Positions 7,311-16,520 are shown, counted from the first letter of the stretch. The stretch is DNA of 64,000 bases from Eoetvoesia sp035555955 (GCF_035555955.1 NZ_DATMGA010000012.1:1-64000); one strand, 5' to 3'. Notes: generated by a model not told the origin, from the letters alone. A program made the numbers and translations.

Positions 7311-9647
7311 ATGCGCTTCGATACGGCCCACAACACTTTGAGCCCGTGTTTTTGCAAGGTTCTTATCGGTATTTTTTTCCTCCTGGCCGGCCTGGCCGTG
7401 CACATCCCGGGCCATGCCCAAGCCAGCCCGCCCGCGGCCGGCAACGAAACCCCCTACGCCGTGCTTGCCGACCTGCTGGAAAATCCCCAGACCCGCGACC
7501 AGCTCATCCAGGAACTGCGCACCATGGCGCCCCAGGGCGATTCCAAAGCGCAACCGCAAACCGGCGCACACCCGCCCCGCGCCGATAACGCCTCCACACA
7601 AGCAGGTTCACAAGTGGAGATTTCGGGAGACGCCGGCAAGCACATATCGCCGACGCAACGCCTGGCCCTGACGCTGCGGCACACCACCAACGACCTGTCC
7701 AGCGCCGCGGCAGCCGTCAAGTCCCTGGCACAAGGCAAGCTGCCTTTCACTGCCACAGCGCCGTCGCACGGCGACGCGCTCCGCCTCCTGGCCGCCACCG
7801 TGCTTGCCACCCTGGCGGCATATCTGGTTTTCAGGCTGGCGGCGGGCGCGGCGTTCGCCCGCCTGAACCGCTGGATACAGACCGAACAGCCCAGGGAAGG
7901 CGGACGCAGGAAACCCGGCCTGGCCCTGAGCCGAAAACTCATCGGCGTCGCGGCCGCGCTGGCCGTCGACCTTGCGGCCACATTGCTGGCGACGCTGGCG
8001 GGCTACGCTGCGGCCCTGTTCCTGGCTGGGCAGGAAAACAGCGCGACCGGACTCGCCTTCCAGTTCCTGAGCGCATTCGCCATGATAGAGGCCGTCAAGG
8101 CCTTGTCCCGGGGCGTCTTCGCCACCCGCTACGAACACCTTCGCCTGCTGCCGCTGCAGCCCGCCACGGCGCGCTACTGGAACCGCTGGCTGACGCTGCT
8201 GATCGGCCTGACGGGCTACTGCCTGCTGGCCGTCGTGCCCATCACCCAGGCCATCATGCTGCCCTCGCTCGGCCGCCTGCTGGGCCTGCTGATCATGCTG
8301 GGCGTATACATCTACGGCGTGCGCGTGGTCTGGAGCCATCGCAAAAGCGTCAAGGCCGGGCTGACCGCCTGGGCGGAAAAATCGAGCACCGCGGTGTTCG
8401 GCACGCTGATCCGCGTCCTGGCGCGGTTATGGCACGTCATTGCCATTGCCTACCTGACCGTTCTGCTGGTCGCCAGCCAGGCCGAGCAGCAGCTGGCACT
8501 GGCTTTCATGATGATCGCCACGGCGCAATCGGTCGTGGCGATCATCGCCGGCGCCCTGCTGGCCGCCGCGCTGTCGTCTTTATTGGCCCGCCGCATCGTC
8601 GTGCCCGAGTCCTGGAGCAAAGCCCTGCCTCTGCTCGAGACCCGCATCAACTCCTATGTTCCGGCCGCCCTCAAAGGGCTCAGGCTGCTGATCCTCATCC
8701 TGGTGGCGCTTGTCGTGCTGGATGCCTGGCATGCCTTCGACCTCGGGGCCTGGCTGGGTTCGGACGGCGGCCGCGCCGTGATCGCCGTCGTCCTGAAAGT
8801 AGGCGTCATCCTGGCGATTGCGGCGCTGAGCTGGACCATAATCGCCAGCCTCATCGAACATCGCCTGGGCGCGGGCGGCCTGCACCGCCGCCCCAGCGAA
8901 CGCGAGAAAACCCTGCTCATGCTGTTTCGCAACGCCGCCGCCGTGGTCATCGCCACCATGACCGTGCTGGTCGTACTCTCGCAAATCGGCATCGACATCG
9001 GGCCCCTGATAGCCGGCGCCGGCGTGGCCGGACTGGCCATAGGATTCGGCGCGCAAAAGCTGGTGCAGGACGTCATTACCGGCGTGTTCATCCAGCTTGA
9101 AAACGGCATGAACCAGAACGACATCGTCGAGGTCTGCGGCCTGTTCGGCACGGTGGAAAAAATCACCATCCGCTCGGTCGTCATCCGCACGCTGGACGGC
9201 GGCTACCACCTGATTCCGTTCTCCAGCATCGACAAAGTCAGCAACCACACCCGCGACTACGGCTACCACTACGGCGAGTACAACGTCGCCCACCGCGAGA
9301 ACGTGGACCAGGCGATTGCCCAGATGGAAATGGCTTTCAAGGACTTGATGCAGGATCCGGAGCTTGCCCCCGAAGTGCTGGAAGATATTTCCATACCCGG
9401 CGTGACCGCCCTGAACGAGCATGGCTTCAGGATACGCGTGCTTATCAAGACGACACCCGGCAACCAGTGGGCGGTCCAGCGCGGCTACAACAAGCTGCTG
9501 AAGCAGCGCTTCGATGCCGCCGGCATCGAGGTGCCCTACCCCCATACGGTCTTGCACTTTGGGCGCGACAAGGACGGCTATGCTGCGCCGGTGGACGTGC
9601 GGGCCGTCGATTCCCTGCAGGAGCTCGCCAGGCCGGAGGCCGGCTAG
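7311..9647 (+). CDS. MscS-type mechanosensitive channel, YbiO-like large form
   Basis: 778 aa from the ATG at 7311, which has AAAGGGAG upstream; a 26-aa longer reading begins inside the preceding terminator region and is rejected. A cleavable signal peptide (about 1-40, ending near GHAQA) is followed by a soluble periplasmic stretch, many membrane segments (about 160-560), and the MscS pore helix IAGAGVAGLAIGFGAQKLVQDVITG near 560-590 with its Gly/Ala packing pattern. A cytoplasmic beta domain follows. Length and signal peptide resemble YbiO/MscM-type channels rather than the short MscS. It should open under hypo-osmotic tension in the inner membrane. It converges with ubiX, 2 bp apart. Confidence 0.88.
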   Translation: MRFDTAHNTLSPCFCKVLIGIFFLLAGLAVHIPGHAQASPPAAGNETPYAVLADLLENPQTRDQLIQELRTMAPQGDSKAQPQTGAHPPRADNASTQAGSQVEISGDAGKHISPTQRLALTLRHTTNDLSSAAAAVKSLAQGKLPFTATAPSHGDALRLLAATVLATLAAYLVFRLAAGAAFARLNRWIQTEQPREGGRRKPGLALSRKLIGVAAALAVDLAATLLATLAGYAAALFLAGQENSATGLAFQFLSAFAMIEAVKALSRGVFATRYEHLRLLPLQPATARYWNRWLTLLIGLTGYCLLAVVPITQAIMLPSLGRLLGLLIMLGVYIYGVRVVWSHRKSVKAGLTAWAEKSSTAVFGTLIRVLARLWHVIAIAYLTVLLVASQAEQQLALAFMMIATAQSVVAIIAGALLAAALSSLLARRIVVPESWSKALPLLETRINSYVPAALKGLRLLILILVALVVLDAWHAFDLGAWLGSDGGRAVIAVVLKVGVILAIAALSWTIIASLIEHRLGAGGLHRRPSEREKTLLMLFRNAAAVVIATMTVLVVLSQIGIDIGPLIAGAGVAGLAIGFGAQKLVQDVITGVFIQLENGMNQNDIVEVCGLFGTVEKITIRSVVIRTLDGGYHLIPFSSIDKVSNHTRDYGYHYGEYNVAHRENVDQAIAQMEMAFKDLMQDPELAPEVLEDISIPGVTALNEHGFRIRVLIKTTPGNQWAVQRGYNKLLKQRFDAAGIEVPYPHTVLHFGRDKDGYAAPVDVRAVDSLQELARPEAG

Positions 9648-9649
9648 CG

Positions 9650-10234
9650 CTATTGCGCGCCGTGGCCCACGCCTTCCCAGTGCGGCCCGGGAACCGCGAT
9701 ATCGAATAATTCGAGAACCCTGGCCACCGTGTGATCGACCATTTCGTCGATGGTGGCGGGGTGATGGTAAAACGCCGGCAGCGGCGGGAAGATGATGCCG
9801 CCCATTTCCGTTACCGCCGTCATATTGCGCAAATGCGCGAGGTTGAAAGGCGTTTCTCGCACCATCATGACCAGGCGCCGGCGCTCTTTGAGCGTGACGT
9901 CGGCCGCCCGGGTAAGCAGGTTGTCGGAAAACCCGTGCGCCACCGCGGCCAAGGTTCGCATGGAACACGGCGCGATGATCATGCCCGTGGTGGCGAAGCC
10001 GCCGCTGGCCAGGGTAGCCCCGACATCGCGAAAGCTGTAAACCTTGTCGGCCAGCGCGTGCACCTCCTGGCGCGTCATGCCCAGCTCGTACTTGATGTTC
10101 AGCACGCCCGAGGGCGAAACGACCAGATGCGACTCGACATCGGGCACACCCTGCAAGGCCCGCAGCATGCGCACCGCATAGGTGGCGCCCGTGGCGCCCG
10201 TAATGCCGACCACGAGCCGGCGCTTGCCGCTCAT
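9650..10234 (-). CDS. ubiX: Flavin prenyltransferase UbiX
   Basis: 194 aa from MSGKRRLVVGITGATG; an ATG 7 codons upstream (10255) is possible, and neither has a strong ribosome site. The N-terminal GITGATG loop binds FMN; SGGFATTGMIIAPCSMRTLA and the C-terminal stretch around PPLPAFYHHP are typical. UbiX attaches a dimethylallyl group to FMN to make the prenylated cofactor of UbiD decarboxylases in ubiquinone synthesis or aromatic acid decarboxylation. It is the last gene of the hemA-prfA-prmC-grxD-ubiX run. Confidence 0.93.
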   Translation of the reverse strand: MSGKRRLVVGITGATGATYAVRMLRALQGVPDVESHLVVSPSGVLNIKYELGMTRQEVHALADKVYSFRDVGATLASGGFATTGMIIAPCSMRTLAAVAHGFSDNLLTRAADVTLKERRRLVMMVRETPFNLAHLRNMTAVTEMGGIIFPPLPAFYHHPATIDEMVDHTVARVLELFDIAVPGPHWEGVGHGAQ

Positions 10235-10324
10235 GGCAAGGCCCTGGCTATGCAAACGGGACAGGAATGCCTGGCGGCACCCTGCCCCGCTACGTTGGGA
10301 GCCCCCCCGCCGGCCCGCTGCGCA

Positions 10325-10651
10325 TTACTCAAGCGCGCCGGCCTCTTTCAGAACGGTAAGCAGCTCGCCGCTTTCATGCATTTCGGCAATGATGTCGGAG
10401 CCGCCGAGGAACTCGCCCGACACGTACAACTGGGGAATGGTGGGCCAATTGGCGTATTCCTTGACGCCCTGGCGCACTTCCTCGTCTTCGAGCACGTTGA
10501 CGGTTACCAGCTTGGTCACGCCCGACGCCTTCAGAATCTGGATGGCCCGGCCGGAAAAACCGCATTGCGGAAACTGGGCCGTACCCTTCATGAACAGCAC
10601 GACGGGGTGGCTGGTAACGGTTTCCTTAATAAAATCTTGAACTTCGCTCAT
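10325..10651 (-). CDS. grxD: Monothiol glutaredoxin, Grx4 family
   Basis: 108 aa from the ATG at 10651. The CGFS active site has its cysteine at residue 30, as in E. coli Grx4, followed by WPTIPQLYV and GGSDIIAEM, which bind glutathione. These proteins carry and transfer 2Fe-2S clusters with BolA partners rather than reduce disulfides. The upstream 11-codon extension lies in an AT-rich leader and is not conserved. It sits between prmC and ubiX on the same strand, the common Burkholderiales order. Confidence 0.95.
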   Translation of the reverse strand: MSEVQDFIKETVTSHPVVLFMKGTAQFPQCGFSGRAIQILKASGVTKLVTVNVLEDEEVRQGVKEYANWPTIPQLYVSGEFLGGSDIIAEMHESGELLTVLKEAGALE

Positions 10652-10685
10652 GGTGCTCTCGTTTCCTGGACAATAATCAACCACA

Positions 10686-11504
10686 TTATAAAGACCCGCC
10701 GGTAATCCGCTCGATACCGGCCAGGTCGCTTGAACTGCCTACCTGCCTAAAGCCGGTGCTTTGCAACAAACTGCGCACGGCGGGCGCCTGATCCCAGCCG
10801 TGTTCCATCCATAATACGCCACCTGGCCTCAGCCTTGAAGTGGCGCCGCGCGTGATAATTTCAAGGGCGCCAAGGCCGTCGCCGCCATCGGTAAGCGCCC
10901 CTCTGGGCTCGAAGCGCAAATCGCCCTGTTCCAGATGCGGATCGCTTGCGGCGATATAGGGCGGATTGGAGACAATCACATCGAACCGGGGCTGACCGGC
11001 AATGGGCTCGTACCAATTGCCGCACAGGAACTCGACCTCGGCCCCCAGATTGCGGGCATTGTCCGCCGCCACGGCAAGCGCCTGAACACTGACATCGGTG
11101 GCCACGACCCGGGCCCTCGGGCAGGCCAGCGCAATGGAAATCGCCACGGCGCCGCTGCCCGTGCCCAGGTCCAGCACCCGGGGCGCGTCCAGGCCCGGCT
11201 TGTCCAGATGCCGCAGCGCCGTTTCCACCAGCAATTCGGTTTCGGGGCGCGGTATCAGCACGCCGGGTCCGACCTTGAACTCGTGGCCCATGAACTCGCG
11301 CTGGCCCACCAGGTAGGCCATGGGCTCGCCCCGCAGGCGCCGCCCGGCCAGGCGCTGGAACCGCGCTACCGCCTGCGGATCCAGCGGATCCGTATCGTGG
11401 GCGATCAGCCACGAGCGCGGCACGCGCAACACATGCTGCAGCAGCATCTGCGTTTCCAGCCTGGGCAATTGGCTGCCCGCCAGCACGCCGCGCACCGTCT
11501 CCAT
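10686..11504 (-). CDS. prmC: Peptide chain release factor N5-glutamine methyltransferase
   Basis: 272 aa. The S-adenosylmethionine loop VLDLGTGSGAVAISIAL (about 110-126) and the catalytic NPPY motif (about 182) identify PrmC (HemK). It methylates the glutamine of the GGQ motif in release factors 1 and 2. The start lies 6 bp after the prfA stop, so the methyltransferase is encoded directly behind its substrate, as is usual. Confidence 0.96.
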   Translation of the reverse strand: METVRGVLAGSQLPRLETQMLLQHVLRVPRSWLIAHDTDPLDPQAVARFQRLAGRRLRGEPMAYLVGQREFMGHEFKVGPGVLIPRPETELLVETALRHLDKPGLDAPRVLDLGTGSGAVAISIALACPRARVVATDVSVQALAVAADNARNLGAEVEFLCGNWYEPIAGQPRFDVIVSNPPYIAASDPHLEQGDLRFEPRGALTDGGDGLGALEIITRGATSRLRPGGVLWMEHGWDQAPAVRSLLQSTGFRQVGSSSDLAGIERITGGSL

Positions 11505-11510
11505 GCAGGC

Positions 11511-12590
11511 CTATTCCTCGCCCATGGCCGCCAGCTGCTCGGCCTGGTGTTCGGCCAGCAGCGCCTTGGTCAACTCGTCCAGGTCGCCGTCCATGATGGA
11601 CTGCAACTTATACAGCGTCAGGTTGATGCGATGGTCCGTCACCCGCCCTTGCGGATAGTTGTAGGTGCGGATGCGCTCGGAACGATCGCCCGACCCCACC
11701 AGGCTCTTGCGCTGCGCGGCCTCCTTGCTGTGCTGCTCCTGCTGCTGCTTGTCCTTGAGGCGCGCGGCCAGCACCTGCATGGCCTTGTCCTTGTTGCGGT
11801 GCTGGGACCGGTCGTCCTGGCACTCCACCACCAGCCCGGTGGGCAAGTGGGTGATGCGCACCGCCGAGTCGGTCTTGTTGATGTGCTGCCCGCCCGCGCC
11901 GCTGGCGCGGAAGGTGTCGATGCGCAGATCCGAGGGATTGATGACGATGTCGCTCAGTTCATCGGCCTCGGGCAGGATGGCCACCGTGCACGCCGAGGTA
12001 TGGATGCGCCCCTGTGTTTCGGTGGCCGGCACGCGCTGCACGCGATGCGCCCCCGATTCGAACTTCAGGCTGCCGTACACGTCGTCGCCGCCAATGCGCG
12101 CAATCACTTCCTTGTAGCCGCCAATCTCCGACTCGCTGGCCGACATCAGCTCGACACGCCAGCCACGTGTTTCCGCATAGCGGCTGTACATGCGCAACAG
12201 GTCGCCGGCAAACAGCGCGCTCTCGTCGCCGCCCGTGCCCGCGCGGATTTCCAGGAACACGCTGCGGCCATCGTCCGGATCGCGCGGCAGCAACAGCACC
12301 TGCAATTCCGCCGCCAGGGTTTCCAGCTTTTCCTTGCCCAGCTTGAACTCTTCCTCGGCCATGGCCTTCAGCTCGGGATCGCCCATCATTTCCTGGGCCG
12401 CCTCGATGTCGCCCTCGGCGGCGACATAGGCCGCGAATGCGTTGACCACCGGCTCCAGCTCGGCCCGCTCGCGCGACAGCTTGCGGAAGCGATCCATATC
12501 CGCGGCGATCTCGGGTTCGGCCAGCATGGCATCGATTTCAACCAAGCGGTGAGCCAGATGCTCCAACCGGTTGCGCATGGAATTTTTCAT
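11511..12590 (-). CDS. prfA: Peptide chain release factor 1
   Basis: 359 aa, one residue shorter than E. coli RF1. It has the stop-codon reading tripeptide PAT (in VPATETQ) that selects UAA and UAG, and the GGQ motif in GAGGQHINKTDSAVR, where the glutamine is methylated by PrmC. The start MKNSM has no clear ribosome site; MRNRLEH four codons later is an alternative. It lies between hemA and prmC. Confidence 0.97.
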   Translation of the reverse strand: MKNSMRNRLEHLAHRLVEIDAMLAEPEIAADMDRFRKLSRERAELEPVVNAFAAYVAAEGDIEAAQEMMGDPELKAMAEEEFKLGKEKLETLAAELQVLLLPRDPDDGRSVFLEIRAGTGGDESALFAGDLLRMYSRYAETRGWRVELMSASESEIGGYKEVIARIGGDDVYGSLKFESGAHRVQRVPATETQGRIHTSACTVAILPEADELSDIVINPSDLRIDTFRASGAGGQHINKTDSAVRITHLPTGLVVECQDDRSQHRNKDKAMQVLAARLKDKQQQEQHSKEAAQRKSLVGSGDRSERIRTYNYPQGRVTDHRINLTLYKLQSIMDGDLDELTKALLAEHQAEQLAAMGEE

Positions 12591-12679
12591 AAATGAGGAG
12601 GGGAGATAAAGCTGAATGGATCAGGGTGGATCAGCCTGTGCGAAGCGCACAGGCAACGGCGCGGAGAAGGAAAGCGCCG

Positions 12680-13954
12680 CTAACGGCGACGGTCGACCGT
12701 GGGCAGCAGACGCGGCAGCATGGCGATGAGCTGATCGCGCTCGGCTTCCTGGCTGCGGTTCAACGCGGCCAGCGGGCCGTGCATGTATTTTTGTGTAAGG
12801 CCATGGGCCAGCGCCTCGAGCACGGCTTCAGCCGATTCGCCCCTGGCCAGCAAGCGGCGGGCTTTTTCAAGCTCGGCCTGCCGCACCCTGTCGGCGGCCT
12901 GATGGATTTCGACGATGGTGGGCACGATTTCGCGGTTCTGCAGCCAGTGCATGAAATTCTGCACCCGCGTCTCGATAATGGCCTCGGCCTGCACGACCGC
13001 GGCGCGGCGCGCATCGGTGCCGCTTTGCACCATGCGGCCCAAGTCATCGACCGAATACAGGTAAACGTCGTCCAACCTTCCGACCTCGGTTTCAATATCG
13101 CGCGGCACGGCCAGATCGACCATGACCATGGGACGGTGCCGGCGCGAACGCGTAGCCCTTTCCACCATCCCCAGTCCGAGGATGGGCAGGGAGCTTGCCG
13201 TACAGGACACGACGACGTCGAAGTCGGCCAGCTTTTCGGGAAGCTCGGACAAGCGCATGGTTTGCGCGGTAAAGCGCGAGGCCAGCAGATCGGCGCGCTC
13301 CAGCGTGCGGTTGGCCACCATCATGCGCTTGGGCTGCAAGGCGGCGAAGTGCGTGGCGCACAGCTCGATCATTTCGCCCGCGCCGATGAACAGGATATTG
13401 GTTTGCGACAGATCGCCGAACACCCGTTCGGCCAGGCGCACCGCCGCGGCCGCCATCGACACCGAATGCGCGCCTATGGCCGTTTGCGAACGGACTTCCT
13501 TGGCCACCGAAAACGTGCGCTGAAACAATTGATGCAGTAGCGTGCCCAAAGCCCCGGCCTCGTCGGCGGCGCGCACGGCGTCTTTCATCTGGCCCAGGAT
13601 TTGCGGCTCGCCCAGCACCATGGAATCCAGCCCGCTGGCCACCCGGAATGCATGGCGCACGGCTTCGTTCTGCTGGTACTGATACAGGTGCGGCTTGAGG
13701 CTGCCCGATTCCAGCCGGTTGAAGTCGGCCATCCACACGGGAAGCTGCTCGCGCACGTGCGGCTCGGCCGCACAGTAGATTTCGGTGCGATTACAGGTGG
13801 AAAGAATGGCGGCTTCCTTTACCGAAGCCCCGAACGCCGAACGCAAGCCGTCCAGCGCGGGCCGCAGCACGTCGATCGGAAACGTCACGCGTTCCCGCAC
13901 CGACACCGGAGCGGAAACATGATTCAGGCCAAAAGTTAGGACGTCGACAGACAT
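12680..13954 (-). CDS. hemA: Glutamyl-tRNA reductase
   Basis: 424 aa from MSVDVLTFGLNH. The catalytic cysteine is C54 in STCNRTEIY, and the NADPH domain contains FIGAGEMIELCATHF. HemA reduces glutamyl-tRNA to glutamate-1-semialdehyde, the first step of tetrapyrrole synthesis. An in-frame upstream ATG adds 14 residues but the family begins at the chosen start. It is the first gene of the run ending in ubiX and is divergent from tRNA-Phe. Confidence 0.95.
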   Translation of the reverse strand: MSVDVLTFGLNHVSAPVSVRERVTFPIDVLRPALDGLRSAFGASVKEAAILSTCNRTEIYCAAEPHVREQLPVWMADFNRLESGSLKPHLYQYQQNEAVRHAFRVASGLDSMVLGEPQILGQMKDAVRAADEAGALGTLLHQLFQRTFSVAKEVRSQTAIGAHSVSMAAAAVRLAERVFGDLSQTNILFIGAGEMIELCATHFAALQPKRMMVANRTLERADLLASRFTAQTMRLSELPEKLADFDVVVSCTASSLPILGLGMVERATRSRRHRPMVMVDLAVPRDIETEVGRLDDVYLYSVDDLGRMVQSGTDARRAAVVQAEAIIETRVQNFMHWLQNREIVPTIVEIHQAADRVRQAELEKARRLLARGESAEAVLEALAHGLTQKYMHGPLAALNRSQEAERDQLIAMLPRLLPTVDRRR

Positions 13955-14175
13955 GGAATAGCGAAAAGCCGTCAGGAAATACCCGTAGATAGGCATAGAT
14001 TATAAACGCGCGCACGAAAATCGGTGTAACGCGACCGGCAAGACCGAGATTCCCTTGATAAAAGGCAAAAACCCTTGTGGATTGAATACTTATGATTCTC
14101 AATAAAGGGAGATTCAGCCCTTGGGAAAGCCCCCTTCTTGCTATGATCCGGCTCCCGCAGAGGGAACCCGGCTTT

Positions 14176-14204
14176 CTGCACGCACCTTAAATTTCGTGTA
14201 TGAT
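14176..14204 (+). promoter_or_regulatory. Possible sigma-70 promoter of tRNA-Phe
   Basis: TATGAT at 14199-14204 is a good -10 hexamer placed 17 bp upstream of the tRNA 5' end; the -35 position (CTGCAC, 17-bp spacer) is poor. Another TATGAT occurs at 14142-14147. Only the -10 match and location support this. Confidence 0.35.
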
Positions 14205-14221
14205 TCTGCCTTTCACGTTGT

Positions 14222-14297
14222 GGCCTGGTAGCTCAGTCGGTAGAGCAGAGGATTGAAAATCCTTGTGTCGGTGGTTCGATTCCGCCCCAGGCCACCA
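14222..14297 (+). tRNA. tRNA-Phe (GAA)
   Basis: A 76-nt cloverleaf including an encoded CCA end. The acceptor arm GGCCTGG pairs with CCAGGCC; the D arm GCTC/GAGC, the anticodon arm with TTGAAAA (anticodon GAA at 14255-14257), and the T arm GGTGG-TTCGATT-CCGCC are all intact. Its last 14 bases are the left attachment repeat of the integrated element that follows, so the 3' end present now was probably supplied by that element without loss of function. Confidence 0.97.
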
Positions 14298-14298
14298 C
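14284..14298 (+). repeat. attL: left direct repeat in tRNA-Phe 3' end
   Basis: GCCCCAGGCCACCAC, identical to 17392-17406. The TTCGA of the T loop (14275-14279) also recurs at the same spacing before the distal copy (17383-17387), giving an imperfect 24-bp match. A tRNA 3' end next to a tyrosine integrase is the classic attachment site. Confidence 0.88.
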
Positions 14299-14482
14299 GC
14301 ATTTCCTTTCTGATTTTCATTGCAACGCACCGAGACTCAGAAAAACCAAGAAGATCAAAGACCTCCGCATCATTCGCATCGCGGTAGATCTCAAATGGTC
14401 GCAGTGGGGCTCACATTTGGCACCCCCCAGGCTATTACCCAAAATATCGTTGGGTAATAACTTCGGAATCAGGGAATAACAA

Positions 14483-14545
14483 ATGTTGAGCATCAAGCAA
14501 ATTGACGAATTTTCCCATCAAGGGCGCGAAACGCCTTTCAATTGA
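14483..14545 (+). pseudogene. Detached N-terminal remnant of the integrase gene
   Basis: An ATG at 14483 opens a 20-codon reading frame, MLSIKQIDEFSHQGRETPFN, ending at a TGA. The start resembles the N-terminal opening of P4-type integrases (short hydrophobic, Lys, Ile-Asp). The integrase continuation begins at about 14542 in a different frame and lacks the roughly 60-70 residues that normally lie between, so an internal deletion plus frameshift is the simplest reading. Confidence 0.5.
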
Positions 14546-15573
14546 TCGCAGTCGGTAAAGATCCTAGAAGCGAAAAGCTGGAAAAGCGCGAAGCAGCGCG
14601 CCTGCGGGATCTTGCTAGCTTCGAGCAAATCGCTCGCGACTGGCACAAACATGCCACCGCCACACATGAATGGACTGCTGGTTACAGCCATCGTGTTCTT
14701 CGCATGATGGAGCTTCATGCATTTCCCCGCCTGGGAAAGCTGCCCATCGGGCTCATCACGACCGCAGATGTATTGGAGACACTCCAGGCGGTTTCGTCCT
14801 CCGGCACCCGTGAAACGGCAATACGGCTGCGTGAGTCAATTCAACGGACGTACCGCCATGCTGTCACTCGCACCGTACTACTGCCCACTGAAAACTTCAT
14901 GGCGAAAGGTGTCGCTGACTTTACGTTGCCAGCTCCCCGCGTCAAGCACATGGCGGCAATCCTCGACCCGAAAAAACTCGGTCAGCTACTCCGCGACCTG
15001 GACGCCTATCGCGGCAGCGCAATTACCAAGGCCGCACTACAACTCATGCCGCTGATTTTTCAGCGGCCAGGCCAGGTTCGACAAATGCTATGGGAACAAC
15101 TTGATCTGCCTGCAGCCCTCTGGCGTTGCCCTGGCATTCAAATGAAGCAGACTAAAGCCCGACGAGCCCTAGGCGGCGGAACGGATCACATCGTCCCGCT
15201 GCCATACCAAGCGGTCGATATTCTGAAGAACCTCCAGGGCATTACCGGCCCCAGCGGGCCAGTTTTCAGAAGCATCAGCCGACGGTCGGAGAAAAGTCGC
15301 TTCATGTCCGACAACACCGTTAATGCTGCCATCCGAAGCCTCGGATACAGCACACAGGACGAGATCACCGGCCACGGCTTCCGTGCGACAGCTCGAACGC
15401 TGATTCGCGAACGTCTTGGTTTTGATGTTGAGGTCATTGAGCGTCATCTCGCCCATGAGTCCAAGGAGGAGCTTGGAAGCGCTTATGACCGGGCACAATT
15501 TGCAGAGCAGCGGCGACAGATGGTACAGATACATCATGAGACCGACTGCTCGGTTGCTTCGCATTGTTCGTGA
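14542..15573 (+). CDS. P4-type tyrosine recombinase (integrase), N-terminally truncated
   Basis: 343 aa if a TTG at 14542 is used; no convincing ribosome site precedes it, so the gene may be a pseudogene. The SAM-like core-binding domain (about 20-110) and catalytic domain (about 130-320) are present with the active-site set: Arg in RPGQVRQMLW, HGFRATART, IERHLAHES, and the tyrosine in GSAYDRAQF. Missing is the N-terminal arm-binding domain (DUF4102), which binds arm-type att sites. It is adjacent to attL in tRNA-Phe and reads away from the tRNA, as P4-type integrases do. The catalytic core looks intact but correct synapsis without the arm domain is doubtful. Confidence 0.8.
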   Translation: MIAVGKDPRSEKLEKREAARLRDLASFEQIARDWHKHATATHEWTAGYSHRVLRMMELHAFPRLGKLPIGLITTADVLETLQAVSSSGTRETAIRLRESIQRTYRHAVTRTVLLPTENFMAKGVADFTLPAPRVKHMAAILDPKKLGQLLRDLDAYRGSAITKAALQLMPLIFQRPGQVRQMLWEQLDLPAALWRCPGIQMKQTKARRALGGGTDHIVPLPYQAVDILKNLQGITGPSGPVFRSISRRSEKSRFMSDNTVNAAIRSLGYSTQDEITGHGFRATARTLIRERLGFDVEVIERHLAHESKEELGSAYDRAQFAEQRRQMVQIHHETDCSVASHCS

Positions 15574-15635
15574 CTATCCTTATCCCCACCACCCGCTACA
15601 ATATTCGTATTTTCAGTACTCCAGATCAGACGAGC

Positions 15636-16448
15636 ATGCTTCAAACCGAACTCCCTCGTGGTCGAGGACGCCCTAAAGCACATCATGTAGATCAGCTTCG
15701 GACACGGACATGGTTCTTTGGTGTCCTGCATGTATCTGGACTGCCCTCCGCCTATGCAATTGAAATGCGGCTGGACGGAGATTTAGTACGTAAGCGAGAT
15801 GTCGATGTAGCACGTCCTCGGAAGTGGGATGGCTACAAAAAAGGGAAAAAGGTTCCTTACGACAAACCTGGCCCTAGAAATTCAATCACGCAAGCAGAAG
15901 CGGTATTTCCCGGCACGGCGCGATGGTTCCGTAGCCCGCTATGGTCTGTGTTGCGGGGCGATGAATTCAATCAAATTCAGATCGAGGAAGCACTACGCAG
16001 CCTCGACCCTGTAGTCGTGTCGCTTTTGTTTGAAAATGAGCCAAGTCAATATGAAGACCAGCCGAGGCTGGCACCTTTTGACCATGGAAGCAGACGCCTT
16101 CTGACTACGATTGCCGATAAAAGCCCATCCGCTGCCGCCCGCTTCGATGCGCTGGTTGCCATGGTTTTATTAGCCAAACTTTCCGAGGCCATTTCTTCGC
16201 CGGAGTTAAGGGAGCTGATCGCACAAACATTTGCCGAGATACAAGAGCCGCTGAGAAAAAGTCCCGTTTTGTCAGAGGTTTATCCAGAATTATTCCCTCT
16301 GATACGTTTTCATTGCAGGAATTGGATCCATGTCGCCACCACACAACGGATGGAGGTATCGTTTGCCATTGAAGGGGAAGCCTTGAAACCTAATGAGGCT
16401 TTTAGCGAGCTACACGCCATGCTTGTCAACTGGGTCGAGAACCCTTAA
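15636..16448 (+). CDS. Unknown island-borne protein (270 aa)
   Basis: Not recognised. The start at 15636 gives MLQTELPRGRGRPKAHHVDQL; an upstream in-frame start at 15564 would overlap the integrase end. The N-terminus is basic with a GRGRPK stretch like an AT-hook, then RTRTWFFGVLHVSGLPSAYAIEM, then a Lys/Tyr/Trp-rich segment (KWDGYKKGKKVPYDKPG), then FPGTARWFRSPLWSVL. The C-terminal half is helical. This WF/PLW pattern is reminiscent of hypothetical proteins near integrases in proteobacterial islands, from memory only. A DNA-binding or accessory role is conceivable but unproved. It is the main cargo of the element. Confidence 0.7.
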   Translation: MLQTELPRGRGRPKAHHVDQLRTRTWFFGVLHVSGLPSAYAIEMRLDGDLVRKRDVDVARPRKWDGYKKGKKVPYDKPGPRNSITQAEAVFPGTARWFRSPLWSVLRGDEFNQIQIEEALRSLDPVVVSLLFENEPSQYEDQPRLAPFDHGSRRLLTTIADKSPSAAARFDALVAMVLLAKLSEAISSPELRELIAQTFAEIQEPLRKSPVLSEVYPELFPLIRFHCRNWIHVATTQRMEVSFAIEGEALKPNEAFSELHAMLVNWVENP

Positions 16449-16484
16449 TCCCTGGGGGTAGACTACAACTCACGAACAAGCTAA

Positions 16485-16508
16485 TATCACTAGGTATTAC
16501 CAAGTGAT
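16485..16508. promoter_or_regulatory. Inverted repeat upstream of the island antitoxin, probable operator
   Basis: TATCACT and AGTGATA arms flank about 10 bp, centred roughly 24 bp upstream of the antitoxin ATG at 16521. Ribbon-helix-helix antitoxins typically repress their own promoter from such a site. Assignment is by symmetry and position only. Confidence 0.45.
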
Positions 16509-16520
16509 AAAAGGCCCATT

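Noticed and set aside
10935..12596. Plus-strand open frame of 553 codons opposite prmC and prfA
   Set aside because: Antisense shadow of two universally conserved genes.
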